Assembly: GCF_007679325.1 (NCBI RefSeq)
Contig: NZ_VEGI01000004.1
Span: forward strand, 124,001-188,000
Direction of reading: 5' to 3'
From: Arthrobacter sp. U41
GTDB lineage: Bacteria; Actinomycetota; Actinomycetes; Actinomycetales; Micrococcaceae
Length of the DNA stretch: 64,000 bases
Under the pieces are notes generated by a model. It was not told the DNA's origin. It made no database searches and saw nothing but the letters and a program-made list of their open reading frames with translations. Shown in pieces: positions 42,739 to 51,135 of this stretch (the first letter of the stretch is position 1; the number at the start of each line of letters is the position of its first letter). The translations under genes were made by a program, and so were the position numbers.

Positions 42739-43950
42739 GTGTCTCAGCACGCCACATCTGATCCGTTCGACCCGGACCCCCGCCGCCCGGAACCCTTCGA
42801 GGACGCACCCCCCGCAACAGCCCCCGCTGCCCCCGGCAACGCAACTCCGCCCGCCGCAACACCTGCCGCGGCACCCAGCGCAGCGGACATCAAGCGGTGG
42901 CGGCAGTACCTCGCCGACGAACGCGCCGAAGCCTCTGTCTACCGGGACCTGGCCCAGAACCGCCACGGCGAAGAGCGCGAGATCCTCCTCGCCCTGGCCG
43001 AAGCCGAAGGCCGCCACGAGGCGCACTGGCTCCAACTTCTCGGCGACCAGGCCGGCCGCCCCCGCCCCGCCTCACTCCGCAGCCAGTTCCTGGGTTTCCT
43101 GGCACGCCACTTCGGCTCGGTGTTTGTGCTGGCCCTCGCCCAGCGGGCCGAAAGCCGGTCCCCGTACGCCACCGAACCCTCCGCCACGCCGGCCATGGTC
43201 GCCGACGAACAGATCCACGAGGAGGTGGTCCGCGGGCTCGCGACCCGGGGCCGCAACCGGCTTGCCGGCACGTTCCGCGCGGCCGTCTTCGGGGCCAATG
43301 ACGGACTGGTCAGCAACTTGTCCCTGGTCATGGGCATGGCCGCCTCCGGCGTGGGCAGTTCCGTGGTCCTGCTCAGCGGTGTCGCCGGTCTGCTGGCCGG
43401 GGCTCTGTCCATGGGAGCGGGCGAATTTATTTCCGTGCGCTCTCAGCGCGAACTCCTGGCCGCTACGCTCCCAACCCAGATCACCCTGGCCGCCGCACCG
43501 TCGCTGGACATCGCCCACAACGAGCTCCTGCTGGTCTACCTGGCCCGCGGCATGTCGCGGGAGGCTGCCGAACACCGCGTCGCGGAGCGGATGGGCCTGC
43601 GCGACTGCGACTGCGATCCCAGCCTCTCCCTGCAGCCTGAGGTCCCGGAATCCCGTGACGAACACGAAGCAGTCGGCACCGCCTGGAGCGCGGCGGCGTC
43701 GAGCTTCTGTTTCTTCGCTTCCGGCGCCATCGTGCCCATCCTCCCCTTTGTCCTGGGTATGACCGGCGTCGCGGCGCTCGTGGTGTCCGCGGCTCTGGTG
43801 GGCCTGGCACTCCTGTTCACCGGCGGCGTCGTCGGGCTCCTTTCCGGCACTTCCCCCGCCACCCGCGGGCTCCGTCAGCTGGCGATCGGCATGGGCGCGG
43901 CCGGTGTGACGTACCTGCTGGGTATGGCCTTTGGCGCCGTGGTGGCCTAG
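42739..43950 (+). CDS. VIT1/CCC1 family metal transporter with rubrerythrin-like N-terminus
   Basis: 403 residues from a GTG with CAGGAG upstream. After a Pro/Ala-rich leader, residues about 55-150 form a ferritin/rubrerythrin-like helical domain with repeated acidic pairs (ERAEASVYRDLAQNRHGEERE, EAEGRHEAHW). The C-terminal part is the VIT fold: FGANDGLVSNLSLVMGMAASG, GVAGLLAGALSMGAGEFISV and two later hydrophobic hairpins. Such fused proteins move iron or manganese across the membrane, with the N-terminal domain binding metal. The stop overlaps the start of the metalloprotease gene by one base (TAGTG). Confidence 0.88.
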   Translation: MSQHATSDPFDPDPRRPEPFEDAPPATAPAAPGNATPPAATPAAAPSAADIKRWRQYLADERAEASVYRDLAQNRHGEEREILLALAEAEGRHEAHWLQLLGDQAGRPRPASLRSQFLGFLARHFGSVFVLALAQRAESRSPYATEPSATPAMVADEQIHEEVVRGLATRGRNRLAGTFRAAVFGANDGLVSNLSLVMGMAASGVGSSVVLLSGVAGLLAGALSMGAGEFISVRSQRELLAATLPTQITLAAAPSLDIAHNELLLVYLARGMSREAAEHRVAERMGLRDCDCDPSLSLQPEVPESRDEHEAVGTAWSAAASSFCFFASGAIVPILPFVLGMTGVAALVVSAALVGLALLFTGGVVGLLSGTSPATRGLRQLAIGMGAAGVTYLLGMAFGAVVA

Positions 43951-44858
43951 TGGTCGGTCCTGAGTTCCGGGACCGGTCACCGCGGCACAGCCGTCCCCGC
44001 ACCACCTGGCGGATGTTCCGCGGCCTCGCCGCCGCTGTGGTGATTGCCGGGGCCGCGTTCCTGGCCGCAGGCTTCATCTACGGGGATCCGCGCTTCTCGG
44101 GACTCTTCGAAGTCAACCGCGGATCCGGTCCGGGCACGGCGATGGCGGGCCAGCCCGGGCAGCCGGCTGTTGCTGAGCCGGTCGGGACGGACACGCCCCC
44201 GCCCGGCGTCGAAGAACAGGACCAGCCGCTGGGATACCCGCAGAAACCGGACGTCGCCAGTGATTCATACAAGTTCCTGGCCACAAACGGCGACGGCACC
44301 CCGGTGGGTTACTCGCCGTGCCGGCCACTGCACTACGTGGTGAACGCGGCGCTGGCTCCGGAAGGCGCCGAGCGCCTGGTCGAGGACGCGATCAGGACGA
44401 TCTCCCGGGCCACCGGCATCCAGTTCGTCGACGACGGTCCCACCACCGAGGCGCCGTCGCAGGCCCGGATGCCGTATCAGCAGGACGTCTACGGGGAGCG
44501 CTGGGCGCCGCTGCTGATCGCGTGGACCACCCCGGACCAGGCGCCGCAGCTGAAGGGTCCGGTGATTGGCACCGGCGGCAGCACCCACTTCAGCTTCGGC
44601 GACGGCCCCAAGAGCTTTGTCACGGGCAGCCTGGAACTCGACGCCCCGCAGATCGCCGAGGACCTCGGCCAGCGGGACGGTTCCGCGTATGCCACCGCGG
44701 TGATCCTCCACGAACTCGGCCATGTCATGGGGCTGGAACATGTGGATGACCCGGTGCAGCTGATGTACCCGGAGATCGGCGCCCCGGACGGCCTGGCCGC
44801 CGGCGACCTGAACGGCCTGTACCAGCTGGGCAAGGCGGCGTGCCGCAAGGATCTCTGA
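43950..44858 (+). CDS. membrane-anchored matrixin-like metalloprotease
   Basis: 302 residues. An N-terminal membrane segment (GLAAAVVIAGAAFLAAGFIYG) acts as anchor or signal, then comes a Pro-rich linker. The catalytic domain has the full metzincin zinc motif HELGHVMGLEH (about 254) and a Met-turn (VQLMYPE), so it should be an active, extracellular zinc protease. It starts at GTG, sharing one base with the stop of the VIT transporter gene, so the pair is translationally coupled. The reason for that pairing is not known; metal supply or envelope processing are possibilities only. Confidence 0.85.
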   Translation: MVGPEFRDRSPRHSRPRTTWRMFRGLAAAVVIAGAAFLAAGFIYGDPRFSGLFEVNRGSGPGTAMAGQPGQPAVAEPVGTDTPPPGVEEQDQPLGYPQKPDVASDSYKFLATNGDGTPVGYSPCRPLHYVVNAALAPEGAERLVEDAIRTISRATGIQFVDDGPTTEAPSQARMPYQQDVYGERWAPLLIAWTTPDQAPQLKGPVIGTGGSTHFSFGDGPKSFVTGSLELDAPQIAEDLGQRDGSAYATAVILHELGHVMGLEHVDDPVQLMYPEIGAPDGLAAGDLNGLYQLGKAACRKDL

Positions 44859-44862
44859 CCGG

Positions 44863-45996
44863 TCAGCGGTCCAGAACGGCGAGCGCTTCCTCCACGGTGT
44901 CCACCAGGAATATCCGGTTCTCCATGTGCCGTCCGGCCGCGAGGCTCTGCAGCAGGGGCCAGGCCGGGTAGCGCCGGAGCCAGTGCTCCTGCCCCACTAG
45001 CACCATCGGCATGATGGTCTCCGGGGTGCCGTAGTAGTTCTCGCAGGCATCCTGGAAGATCTCTTGCACGGTGCCGCCGGAGCCGGGCAGGAAGACAATG
45101 CCGCCGTTGCACAGTTCCAGGAGGATGGCCTCGCGGATGGCGTTCGCGAAGTACTTGGCGATGTGCGTGGCGAAGAAATTCGGGGGCTCGTGCCCGTAGA
45201 ACCAGGTGGGGATCCCCAGCGACGGCGTGCCGTCCGGATGGCGTTCGACGACGGCGGCAGCGGACCGTGCCCACTCCGACACGGAGGGCAGGAACCCGGG
45301 AACCGCTGCGAGGTCGTCCAAGGCCCGCCGGAAGTCCTGCTCCGGGGCCTCGCTCAGGTAGGCGCCCAGGTTGGCAGCCTCCATCGAGCCGGGGCCGCCG
45401 CCGGTGGCAACCACCCGCCCATCCCTGGCCAGCAGCCGCCCCAGCTGCGCGGCCTCCTCGAATACTGCGGAGCCGCGGCTCGCGGCATGCCCGCCCATTA
45501 CGCCCACCATGGTCCGCCCGGCGCAGAGTTCCGAGCGGGTCAGTTCATCGAGGGCATCGCCGATCGAATGGTCGTGCAGGGCGGCGGCCAGGGTGGAGTC
45601 CAGCCGGTGGCGCTGGCCCGGCTGGATGCTCCACTGGTACACCCTGGCGTCCGAGGTGTCCTCATAGCGCGAGTCGGAGATCCCCGCGTAGAGCTCCTGC
45701 GGGGTATAAAGCCGCCCGCGGTACGGGTTGAACGGTACCGCCTCCAGCTTGGGGAAGATCAGGGCGCCGCGGCTGCGCAGCGACTCCTCCACGCCGGCGT
45801 CAAAGGTGCATCCGAGGAAGATCCCGCCCTCCGCGTGCAGTGCGGCGAGCTGTGCCGTCCGGCCGCGCAGGTCCAGCGACTGGACATGCCAGCCCTGCAT
45901 GGTTTTGGCCCCGGCCGCGGCCAGCCGGTCGAAGCTGTCGAGGGATTCGACCTCCAGCGTGCGGGGGCTGGGGTGCAGGCTGCGGGCGGCGCTCAT
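44863..45996 (-). CDS. LOG family protein
   Basis: 377 residues. The nucleotide-binding motifs GGGPGSMEAANLG (about 195) and PGSGGTVQEIF (about 301) are those of the LOG/lysine decarboxylase-like family, which includes cytokinin-activating phosphoribohydrolases acting on nucleoside monophosphates. It is about twice the usual LOG length: residues 1 to about 150 are an extra domain (LAALHAEGGIFLGCTFDAGV, FNPYRGRLYTPQELYAGI) seen in a subset of bacterial members. It converges with the protease gene, with four bases between stops. Substrate unknown. Confidence 0.83.
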   Translation of the reverse strand: MSAARSLHPSPRTLEVESLDSFDRLAAAGAKTMQGWHVQSLDLRGRTAQLAALHAEGGIFLGCTFDAGVEESLRSRGALIFPKLEAVPFNPYRGRLYTPQELYAGISDSRYEDTSDARVYQWSIQPGQRHRLDSTLAAALHDHSIGDALDELTRSELCAGRTMVGVMGGHAASRGSAVFEEAAQLGRLLARDGRVVATGGGPGSMEAANLGAYLSEAPEQDFRRALDDLAAVPGFLPSVSEWARSAAAVVERHPDGTPSLGIPTWFYGHEPPNFFATHIAKYFANAIREAILLELCNGGIVFLPGSGGTVQEIFQDACENYYGTPETIMPMVLVGQEHWLRRYPAWPLLQSLAAGRHMENRIFLVDTVEEALAVLDR

Positions 45997-46005
45997 GCGG
46001 TATGC

Positions 46006-46500
46006 CTAGTGCTGGCGGTCCGGGGTGGACCCCGTGCCGGAGGCTGCTTCGGAGCTCATGTATGCGTCAAGCTTGGCGAGGGTCTGCTCGATGTTGGCCG
46101 GGTGCCGGCGGAGGTAGCCGGCCAGGCGCAGGAGGATTCTGGCGCGTACATCCCGGGCATCCCACTGTTCGGTGACTAGAGTGCCCGGCTTTCCGTCGGA
46201 ATCCGCGGCGGGCTCCAGCAGGTAGCGCCACACGTGGCCGCCGAAGTGCCGCCACGCGATCCGCCGGCCCTCCTCGAACTCGCACACCGTGTTGAGGATC
46301 TTGTAGTCCATTTTCATGTTCATTTCCATGCCGAACTTTGCACCCAGGGACAGCCGTTCGGGGCCGCGCGGCTGGGCACCTTTCACGGTGTCCGAGCCGT
46401 CGATCACGCTGTGCAGCGCAGGCGTGGCCAGCACCTCGAAGATGGCAACCGGCGTGGCGGCGATGAAACGGCTGCGGGACACAAGATATCTGTTCGTCAT
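46006..46500 (-). CDS. SRPBCC (START-like) family protein
   Basis: 164 residues. YLVSRSRFIAATPVAIFEVLATPALHSVIDGS at the N-terminus, then LGAKFGMEMNMKMDYKILNTVCEFEEGRRIAWRHF and a long C-terminal helix, match the SRPBCC/polyketide cyclase-like fold, a hydrophobic-ligand pocket. No catalytic motif is obvious. It ends nine bases before the LOG gene on the same strand, so both are likely one unit. It is divergent from the gamma-glutamyl hydrolase gene. Confidence 0.83.
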   Translation of the reverse strand: MTNRYLVSRSRFIAATPVAIFEVLATPALHSVIDGSDTVKGAQPRGPERLSLGAKFGMEMNMKMDYKILNTVCEFEEGRRIAWRHFGGHVWRYLLEPAADSDGKPGTLVTEQWDARDVRARILLRLAGYLRRHPANIEQTLAKLDAYMSSEAASGTGSTPDRQH

Positions 46501-46552
46501 CCGGCAATCCTAGCCCTGCGCTGTGCCACGGAAATGTGTTGCAGAATAAACC

Positions 46553-47389
46553 ATGCAGACTCCGCCCCTCCCCGGCAGCTGCCGGCCCCGCATCGGAATT
46601 CCCGTCCGGCTCAGCAGCTCTACTGACCCGGATCCGCGCGTGGCGGAGGCCAACCAGCTCTTTGACTACATCGTGGACCTGGTGCGCGACGGCGGCGGCG
46701 AACCGGTGCTGCTTGCGTCGCCAGATGAGCCGCTTGAAGCGCTCGACGGCGTCGTTCTTCCGGGCGGTGGCGACCTGGATCCCCGGCTCTACGGCGAGGA
46801 ACCCGGCGTCGCCTGCTACGACGTCAGCCATGCCCAGGACGAGTTGGACCTGGCCGTTGCGCGGCGGTCGATCGACGCCGGGCTGCCGCTGCTCGGCATC
46901 TGCCGGGGGCACCAGCTACTCAACGTCCTCTACGGCGGAACCCTGATCCAGGACATGGACCCTGGCGCCGTGGCGCACCGGGAACCCGCACCTGCGCACG
47001 GCGCCGGGCCATGGGCCTGGCACGAGGTTGATGTGCACGGGGGAAGCAAGGTGGCTGGACTCTACGGTGGTCTCGGGAACGGCGGATTCGGGAACGGCGG
47101 ATTCGGGAACGGCGGCCCGGGGAGTAACGGCCGGACGGACAGCACCGGCGTCACGGTCAAGATTGCCTCCGGCCACCATCAGGCCGTGGCGCGGGTCGCC
47201 GATGGGCTGGTGGTGACAGCTGTGGCCGGGGACGGCACCGTCGAGGCACTGGAGGATCCGGAGCGCTGGGTGGCATCCGTGCAGTGGCATCCCGAGGCCC
47301 TGGAACTCCCGGCCGAAGAACGGCTCGCCCCGTTCCGCGCCTTTGTGGGGATCTGCAGCCGTCGGCAGCACGGCCGTATGGTGTCCTGA
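46553..47389 (+). CDS. gamma-glutamyl-gamma-aminobutyrate hydrolase family protein
   Basis: 278 residues of the class I glutamine amidotransferase-like (peptidase C26) family. Motifs: VVLPGGGDLDPRLYGEE, the nucleophile loop GICRGHQLLN (Cys about 117) and the C-terminal His-Glu pair in VQWHPEA. PuuD-type enzymes release GABA from gamma-glutamyl-GABA during putrescine use. A glycine/asparagine-rich insert (about 168-188) comes from three 15-bp DNA repeats encoding GNGGF. The start lacks a strong ribosome site. It stands alone but could serve polyamine or GABA metabolism. Confidence 0.85.
   Translation: MQTPPLPGSCRPRIGIPVRLSSSTDPDPRVAEANQLFDYIVDLVRDGGGEPVLLASPDEPLEALDGVVLPGGGDLDPRLYGEEPGVACYDVSHAQDELDLAVARRSIDAGLPLLGICRGHQLLNVLYGGTLIQDMDPGAVAHREPAPAHGAGPWAWHEVDVHGGSKVAGLYGGLGNGGFGNGGFGNGGPGSNGRTDSTGVTVKIASGHHQAVARVADGLVVTAVAGDGTVEALEDPERWVASVQWHPEALELPAEERLAPFRAFVGICSRRQHGRMVS
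47055..47114 (+). repeat. 15-bp tandem repeats inside the gamma-glutamyl hydrolase gene
   Basis: Three near-identical in-frame copies of GGGAACGGCGGATTC encode GNGGF units. They give a flexible loop insertion and are a likely slippage site. Confidence 0.6.
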
Positions 47390-47429
47390 CATCCCCGGCT
47401 GTCCCCTGCTACTATCGGCTTAGGCAGTA

Positions 47430-47439
47430 TGTCCTATCA
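47430..47439 (+). promoter_or_regulatory. candidate IolR-type operator upstream of the GntR gene
   Basis: TGTCCTATCA differs at one base from the Corynebacterium glutamicum IolR motif KGWCHTRACA as I recall it. It lies 75 bases before the regulator start within a TATGT/ACATA inverted repeat (47428-47449). Autoregulation is inferred. Confidence 0.45.
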
Positions 47440-47513
47440 AGCGAACATATGCCGGACACATATCTGGCGGCCGCACCGGGTTCCGGTCGGGGGCACAAGG
47501 GAGCGCTTCAACA

Positions 47514-48269
47514 GTGGCTATGCAAAAAGTGGCGAATCAACTTAATCTCAACATCGACCGGTCTTCCCCGGTGCCGCTTTACCACCAGGTGGTTCAGGGT
47601 ATTGAAGCCGCGATCCATGGCGGAGTGCTTCCCCCGGGCAGCCGCCTCGACAACGAAATCGACCTTGCCGCCCAGCTGAACCTTTCCCGCCCCACCATGC
47701 GCAAGGCCATGGACGAACTGGTCCGCTCAGGCCTGCTGGTGCGCAAGCGCGGAGTCGGCACGCAGGTGGTCTCCAGCCAGGTCCGGCGCCCGCTGGAGCT
47801 GTCCAGCCTCTTCGATGACCTCAGCAACAACGGCAGCAAGCCCACCACCGAGGTGCTGAGCTTCTCCCACGACGAGGCCGACGCCGCCACCCGGGCGGCG
47901 CTCCAGCTTCCCGCCGGCGCGAAGGTCTACCACTTCACCCGGCTCCGGAAGGTCGGCGGAAAACCGCTGGCACTGATGGAGAACTGGGTCCGCGATGACA
48001 TCACGTCCATCGACGAGGCACTTCTCGGCGCGCAGGGCCTCTACGGGATCCTCCGCAACGGCGGGGTGAACTTCCGCCTCGCCTCGCAGCGCATCGGGGC
48101 CATGATCGCCAACGACTACCAGGCGTCGCTGCTGGACACCACCCCCGGTTCAGCCCTCGTCACCATGGAACGCACCGCCGTCGATGACACCGGACGCCAG
48201 GTGGAGACCGGGCACCACGTCTACCGCGCTGATTCCTACAGCTTCGAAATGACGCTCGTCCAACGCTAG
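47514..48269 (+). CDS. GntR family regulator with UTRA domain, inositol regulon
   Basis: 251 residues. The GntR winged helix (SPVPLYHQVVQGIEAAIHGGVLPPGSRL ... NLSRPTMRKAMDELVRSGLLVRKRGVGT) is followed by a UTRA effector domain (PAGAKVYHFTRLRKVGGKPLALMENW ... TVDDTGRQVETGHHVYRADSY-type end). Such proteins repress sugar or inositol genes until an intermediate binds. The start is a GTG after AAGGGA; an ATG two codons later is too far from it. The iolB gene follows after 25 bases, so this is the likely local IolR counterpart. Candidate operators lie upstream of this gene and of the ABC operon. Confidence 0.9.
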   Translation: MAMQKVANQLNLNIDRSSPVPLYHQVVQGIEAAIHGGVLPPGSRLDNEIDLAAQLNLSRPTMRKAMDELVRSGLLVRKRGVGTQVVSSQVRRPLELSSLFDDLSNNGSKPTTEVLSFSHDEADAATRAALQLPAGAKVYHFTRLRKVGGKPLALMENWVRDDITSIDEALLGAQGLYGILRNGGVNFRLASQRIGAMIANDYQASLLDTTPGSALVTMERTAVDDTGRQVETGHHVYRADSYSFEMTLVQR

Positions 48270-48294
48270 ACGCGACAACGAAAGGGCACCACTT

Positions 48295-49191
48295 ATGGCC
48301 AACTGGGTCTATCCGCTCGGCACCGCCGCCCAAGGCACCTGGGACGTCTCCCTGGGAACGTCCGATTCCACGCTGGAGGTGTCGGGCTGGACCCACACCG
48401 GCCTGAAGGTCGCCACACTGGCGGCCGCGGCCGCCGTCGAACTTCCCGCCGCGGACGAGGAACGCATCGTGGTCCCGCTCAACGGCGCCTTTACGGTGTC
48501 CGTCGACGGCGACGAGTATCGGCTGGCCGGCCGGGACAGCGTCTTCAGCGGCCCCAGCGACGTCCTTTACACCGGAACGGGCAAGGCGGTGACCATCAGT
48601 TCGTCCGACGGCGGACGCGTTGCCGTGGCCACTGCCCCGGCCAAATCCTCGTACCCGACGCGCCTCATCACGGCCGCCGAGACGCCGGTGGAACTGCGCG
48701 GTGCCGGTAACTGCTCCCGCCAGGTCCACAATTTCGGCACCCCCGCTGCGCTGGAGGCGGACCGCTTCATCGTCTGCGAGGTCCTCACGCCGGCCGGCAA
48801 CTGGTCCTCCTACCCTCCGCACAAGCACGATGAGGAGAAGGACGGCGAGACCAGCCTCGAGGAGATCTACTACTTTGAGACCCGGGTCTCCGCCGGCGCG
48901 CCGGCGCGGCCGGGAGCGGACGACGCGATCGGCTACCAGCGTGTCTACGCCTCAGACGAGCGGCCCATCGACGTCTCCGCGGAAGTGCGGACAGGTGACG
49001 TCGTCCTGGTGCCCTACGGCTGGCACGGTCCGGCCATGGCAGCCCCGGGCTACGACCTGTACTACCTCAACGTGATGGCGGGCCCCGGCCCGGTCCGCGA
49101 CTGGCTCATCAGCGACGACCCGCACCACGGCTGGATCCGCCAGACCTGGGAAGGCCAGGACCTGGACCCGCGGCTGCCGTTCGGCGCCTGA
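48295..49191 (+). CDS. iolB: 5-deoxy-glucuronate isomerase
   Basis: 298 residues, the usual IolB length. It has two cupin halves; the second holds metal ligands in SSYPPHKHDEE and EEIYYFETR and ends with PGYDLYYLNVMAGPGP and GWIRQTWEGQ, which are specific to IolB. The enzyme converts 5-deoxy-glucuronate to 2-deoxy-5-keto-gluconate in myo-inositol breakdown, in the cytoplasm. It follows the GntR gene by 25 bases with AAAGGG before its ATG, and it is separated from the other iol genes, which read toward it. The unit ends at a strong bidirectional terminator. Confidence 0.95.
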   Translation: MANWVYPLGTAAQGTWDVSLGTSDSTLEVSGWTHTGLKVATLAAAAAVELPAADEERIVVPLNGAFTVSVDGDEYRLAGRDSVFSGPSDVLYTGTGKAVTISSSDGGRVAVATAPAKSSYPTRLITAAETPVELRGAGNCSRQVHNFGTPAALEADRFIVCEVLTPAGNWSSYPPHKHDEEKDGETSLEEIYYFETRVSAGAPARPGADDAIGYQRVYASDERPIDVSAEVRTGDVVLVPYGWHGPAMAAPGYDLYYLNVMAGPGPVRDWLISDDPHHGWIRQTWEGQDLDPRLPFGA

Positions 49192-49225
49192 ACCTGAACT
49201 ACCTATCCACGCGAGCTTGCAGCGC

Positions 49226-49261
49226 AAAGAACCCCGGAGCCACCAGGCTCCGGGGTTCTTT
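49226..49261. terminator. bidirectional terminator between convergent operons
   Basis: A perfect 16-bp stem AAAGAACCCCGGAGCC with a 4-base loop and its complement, ending in a TTCTTT run on both strands. It sits between iolB and the last gene of the leftward operon. Confidence 0.9.
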
Positions 49262-49309
49262 CGTCTCTGGCGCTGCACCCCGGTGACGGAACCGGGGTGG
49301 AGCGCCGGC

Positions 49310-50344
49310 TTAGCGGGCCACGGTCTGGACCACGCGGACCGGCACCCCGGTCGCGAGGGATTCCTGCGCGGCGTCGGCCACCCGGGAGGCTGCAACCGCG
49401 TCCTCGGGGGTGCAGGGGTTGTCGCGGCGGCCCAGGATCAGCTCGACGAAGGCCGCCATCTCGGAGCGGTAGGCCTGGTCGAACCGCTCGGCGAACGTGT
49501 GGTGGGGCTCCCCCGCTGGGAACGTGACCCCGGCTTCGGCGGACGCCAGCGCGGTTTTGTCATCCAGGCCCACCATGAGCGAACTGCGGGAACCCTGGAT
49601 CTCCAGGCGCACGTCGTGGCCGGCGCCGTTGTACCGCGTGGCCGAAACCGTCCCGACCGTGCCGTCGTCGAACGTCACCAGCGCGAGGGCTGTGTCCACA
49701 TCGCCGGCCGCACCGATGGCCGGGTCCCCGTTGTTGGAACCCCTGGCATAGACCTCGACGATTTCCCGGCCGGTGAGCCAGCGCAGGATGTCGAAATCGT
49801 GCACCGAGCAGTCCCGGAACAATCCGCCGGAGCTGGCCAGGAACTCGACCGGCGGCGGCGCCATGTCACACGTGACAGCGCGCAACGAGTGGATCCAGCC
49901 CAGTTCCCCGGCCTGGTAGGCCCGCCGGGCCTCCTGGTAGCCTGCGTCGAAGCGCCGCTGGTGGCCGATCTGGACCACGCCCTGCCGTTCGCGGATGTAA
50001 TCGAGCACGGGCAGGGCATCCGCCACGTTCAGGGCCACGGGCTTCTCGCAAAAGACTGGGATCCCGGCGTCCACGCCCGCCTTGATCAGCTCTGGATGGG
50101 TCCCGGTTCCCGTGGCGATGACCAGTCCGTCCAGCCCGGAGGCGAGGAGCGCCTGCACCGAGGGCAGGAACTCGGCACCGAGCCCGGCGGCGACGGCCCG
50201 GGCGTGGTCGGCGGCGACGTCGGTGAGCCGGAGCCGGACGTTGATGCCCTGCGGATGCAGCACCTCGTTGAGCGCTGCGATGTTGTTGGCGTGCATCACG
50301 CCGATCCGGCCGACGCCGACCAGTCCGAGGATTACGTCCTTCAT
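49310..50344 (-). CDS. Gfo/Idh/MocA dehydrogenase, probable inositol 2-dehydrogenase
   Basis: 344 residues. NAD(P)-binding fold GLVGVGRIGVMHANNI, the conserved lysine region CEKPVALN and active-site HDFDILRW fit the inositol dehydrogenase branch of the Gfo/Idh/MocA family. It would oxidise myo-inositol or an isomer to an inosose. The ATG overlaps the stop of the isomerase-like gene upstream (ATGA). It is the last gene of a six-gene operon that begins with an ABC sugar transporter and is one of three such dehydrogenases in the locus; the one at 59899 is the closer match to IolG. Confidence 0.85.
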   Translation of the reverse strand: MKDVILGLVGVGRIGVMHANNIAALNEVLHPQGINVRLRLTDVAADHARAVAAGLGAEFLPSVQALLASGLDGLVIATGTGTHPELIKAGVDAGIPVFCEKPVALNVADALPVLDYIRERQGVVQIGHQRRFDAGYQEARRAYQAGELGWIHSLRAVTCDMAPPPVEFLASSGGLFRDCSVHDFDILRWLTGREIVEVYARGSNNGDPAIGAAGDVDTALALVTFDDGTVGTVSATRYNGAGHDVRLEIQGSRSSLMVGLDDKTALASAEAGVTFPAGEPHHTFAERFDQAYRSEMAAFVELILGRRDNPCTPEDAVAASRVADAAQESLATGVPVRVVQTVAR

Positions 50345-51135
50345 GCTCCTGCTTCCGCGTGTAGTGCGGGCACGGCGAATGCTGCCCGAAAGGCCTCCAG
50401 GGCCGCGTAGCTGTCACCGCTGGCCCAGGCTTCCATGCCCACGGTTCCGTCGTAGCCGGCCTCCGCGAGCGCCCTGGCGACGGCGGCGTAGTTGATTTCC
50501 CCGGTGCCGGGTTCGCAGCGCCCGGGAACATCGGCCACCTGGATTTCGCCGAGGTAGGGCAGGGCGTTCCGGACGAGCTCGATCAGGTTCCCCTCCCCCA
50601 TTTGGGCGTGATAGAGGTCCAGCATGAGCCTGGCGTTGGGGTGCCCGGCCGCCTGGACCAGCGCCAGGGTGTCCTTGGCGCGGGCCAGCGGGATGCCGGG
50701 GTGGTCCAGGATGGTGTTGAGGTTCTCAAGGCAGAAGGTCACCCCGTACTTCTCGCCGAGCCGGCCCAGCCGCTCCAGGGTCCGCGCCCCCGTGGTCCAC
50801 ATGTGGCCGCTGGACCGGTAGACCGGACGGGCCGCCTGGCCGTCGATGAGTTCAGCCGGGTGCACCACCAGTCGGCTCACACCGAGCTCCAGGGCGGTGG
50901 GGATGAGCGTCTCCGCCGTCCGCACCACGTCGTCGGCCGTGCCCGGGTCAACCAGGCTGCCGGCGGTGTAGCCCGTCATGGAGGAAAACACCGCCCCGGT
51001 GGCCTTGAGCGCGCCGATGTCCTTGGTCCGGGAGTCCCAGAGTTCGACGTCGAAGCCGGCCTCATGGATCCGGCGCACCCGCTCCGTGAACGGGAGGTCG
51101 GTGAAGACCATCTCGGCGCAGACGGCAAGCCGCAT
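50341..51135 (-). CDS. TIM-barrel sugar isomerase, hydroxypyruvate isomerase-like
   Basis: 264 residues from the ATG that overlaps the preceding stop by one base (TGATG). The xylose isomerase-like barrel shows LAVCAEMVFTDLPFTERVRRI, VTFCLENLNTILDHPG, ARLMLDLYHAQMGEGN and GTVGMEAWASGDS; metal-binding Glu and Asp residues are in place (ENLN, DLYH). This arrangement is nearest to hydroxypyruvate isomerase (Hyi/OtnI-like) enzymes. In this operon it may isomerise an inosose or a keto-sugar. The start is fixed by gene overlap; the open frame extends further upstream inside the next gene. Confidence 0.85.
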   Translation of the reverse strand: MRLAVCAEMVFTDLPFTERVRRIHEAGFDVELWDSRTKDIGALKATGAVFSSMTGYTAGSLVDPGTADDVVRTAETLIPTALELGVSRLVVHPAELIDGQAARPVYRSSGHMWTTGARTLERLGRLGEKYGVTFCLENLNTILDHPGIPLARAKDTLALVQAAGHPNARLMLDLYHAQMGEGNLIELVRNALPYLGEIQVADVPGRCEPGTGEINYAAVARALAEAGYDGTVGMEAWASGDSYAALEAFRAAFAVPALHAEAGA

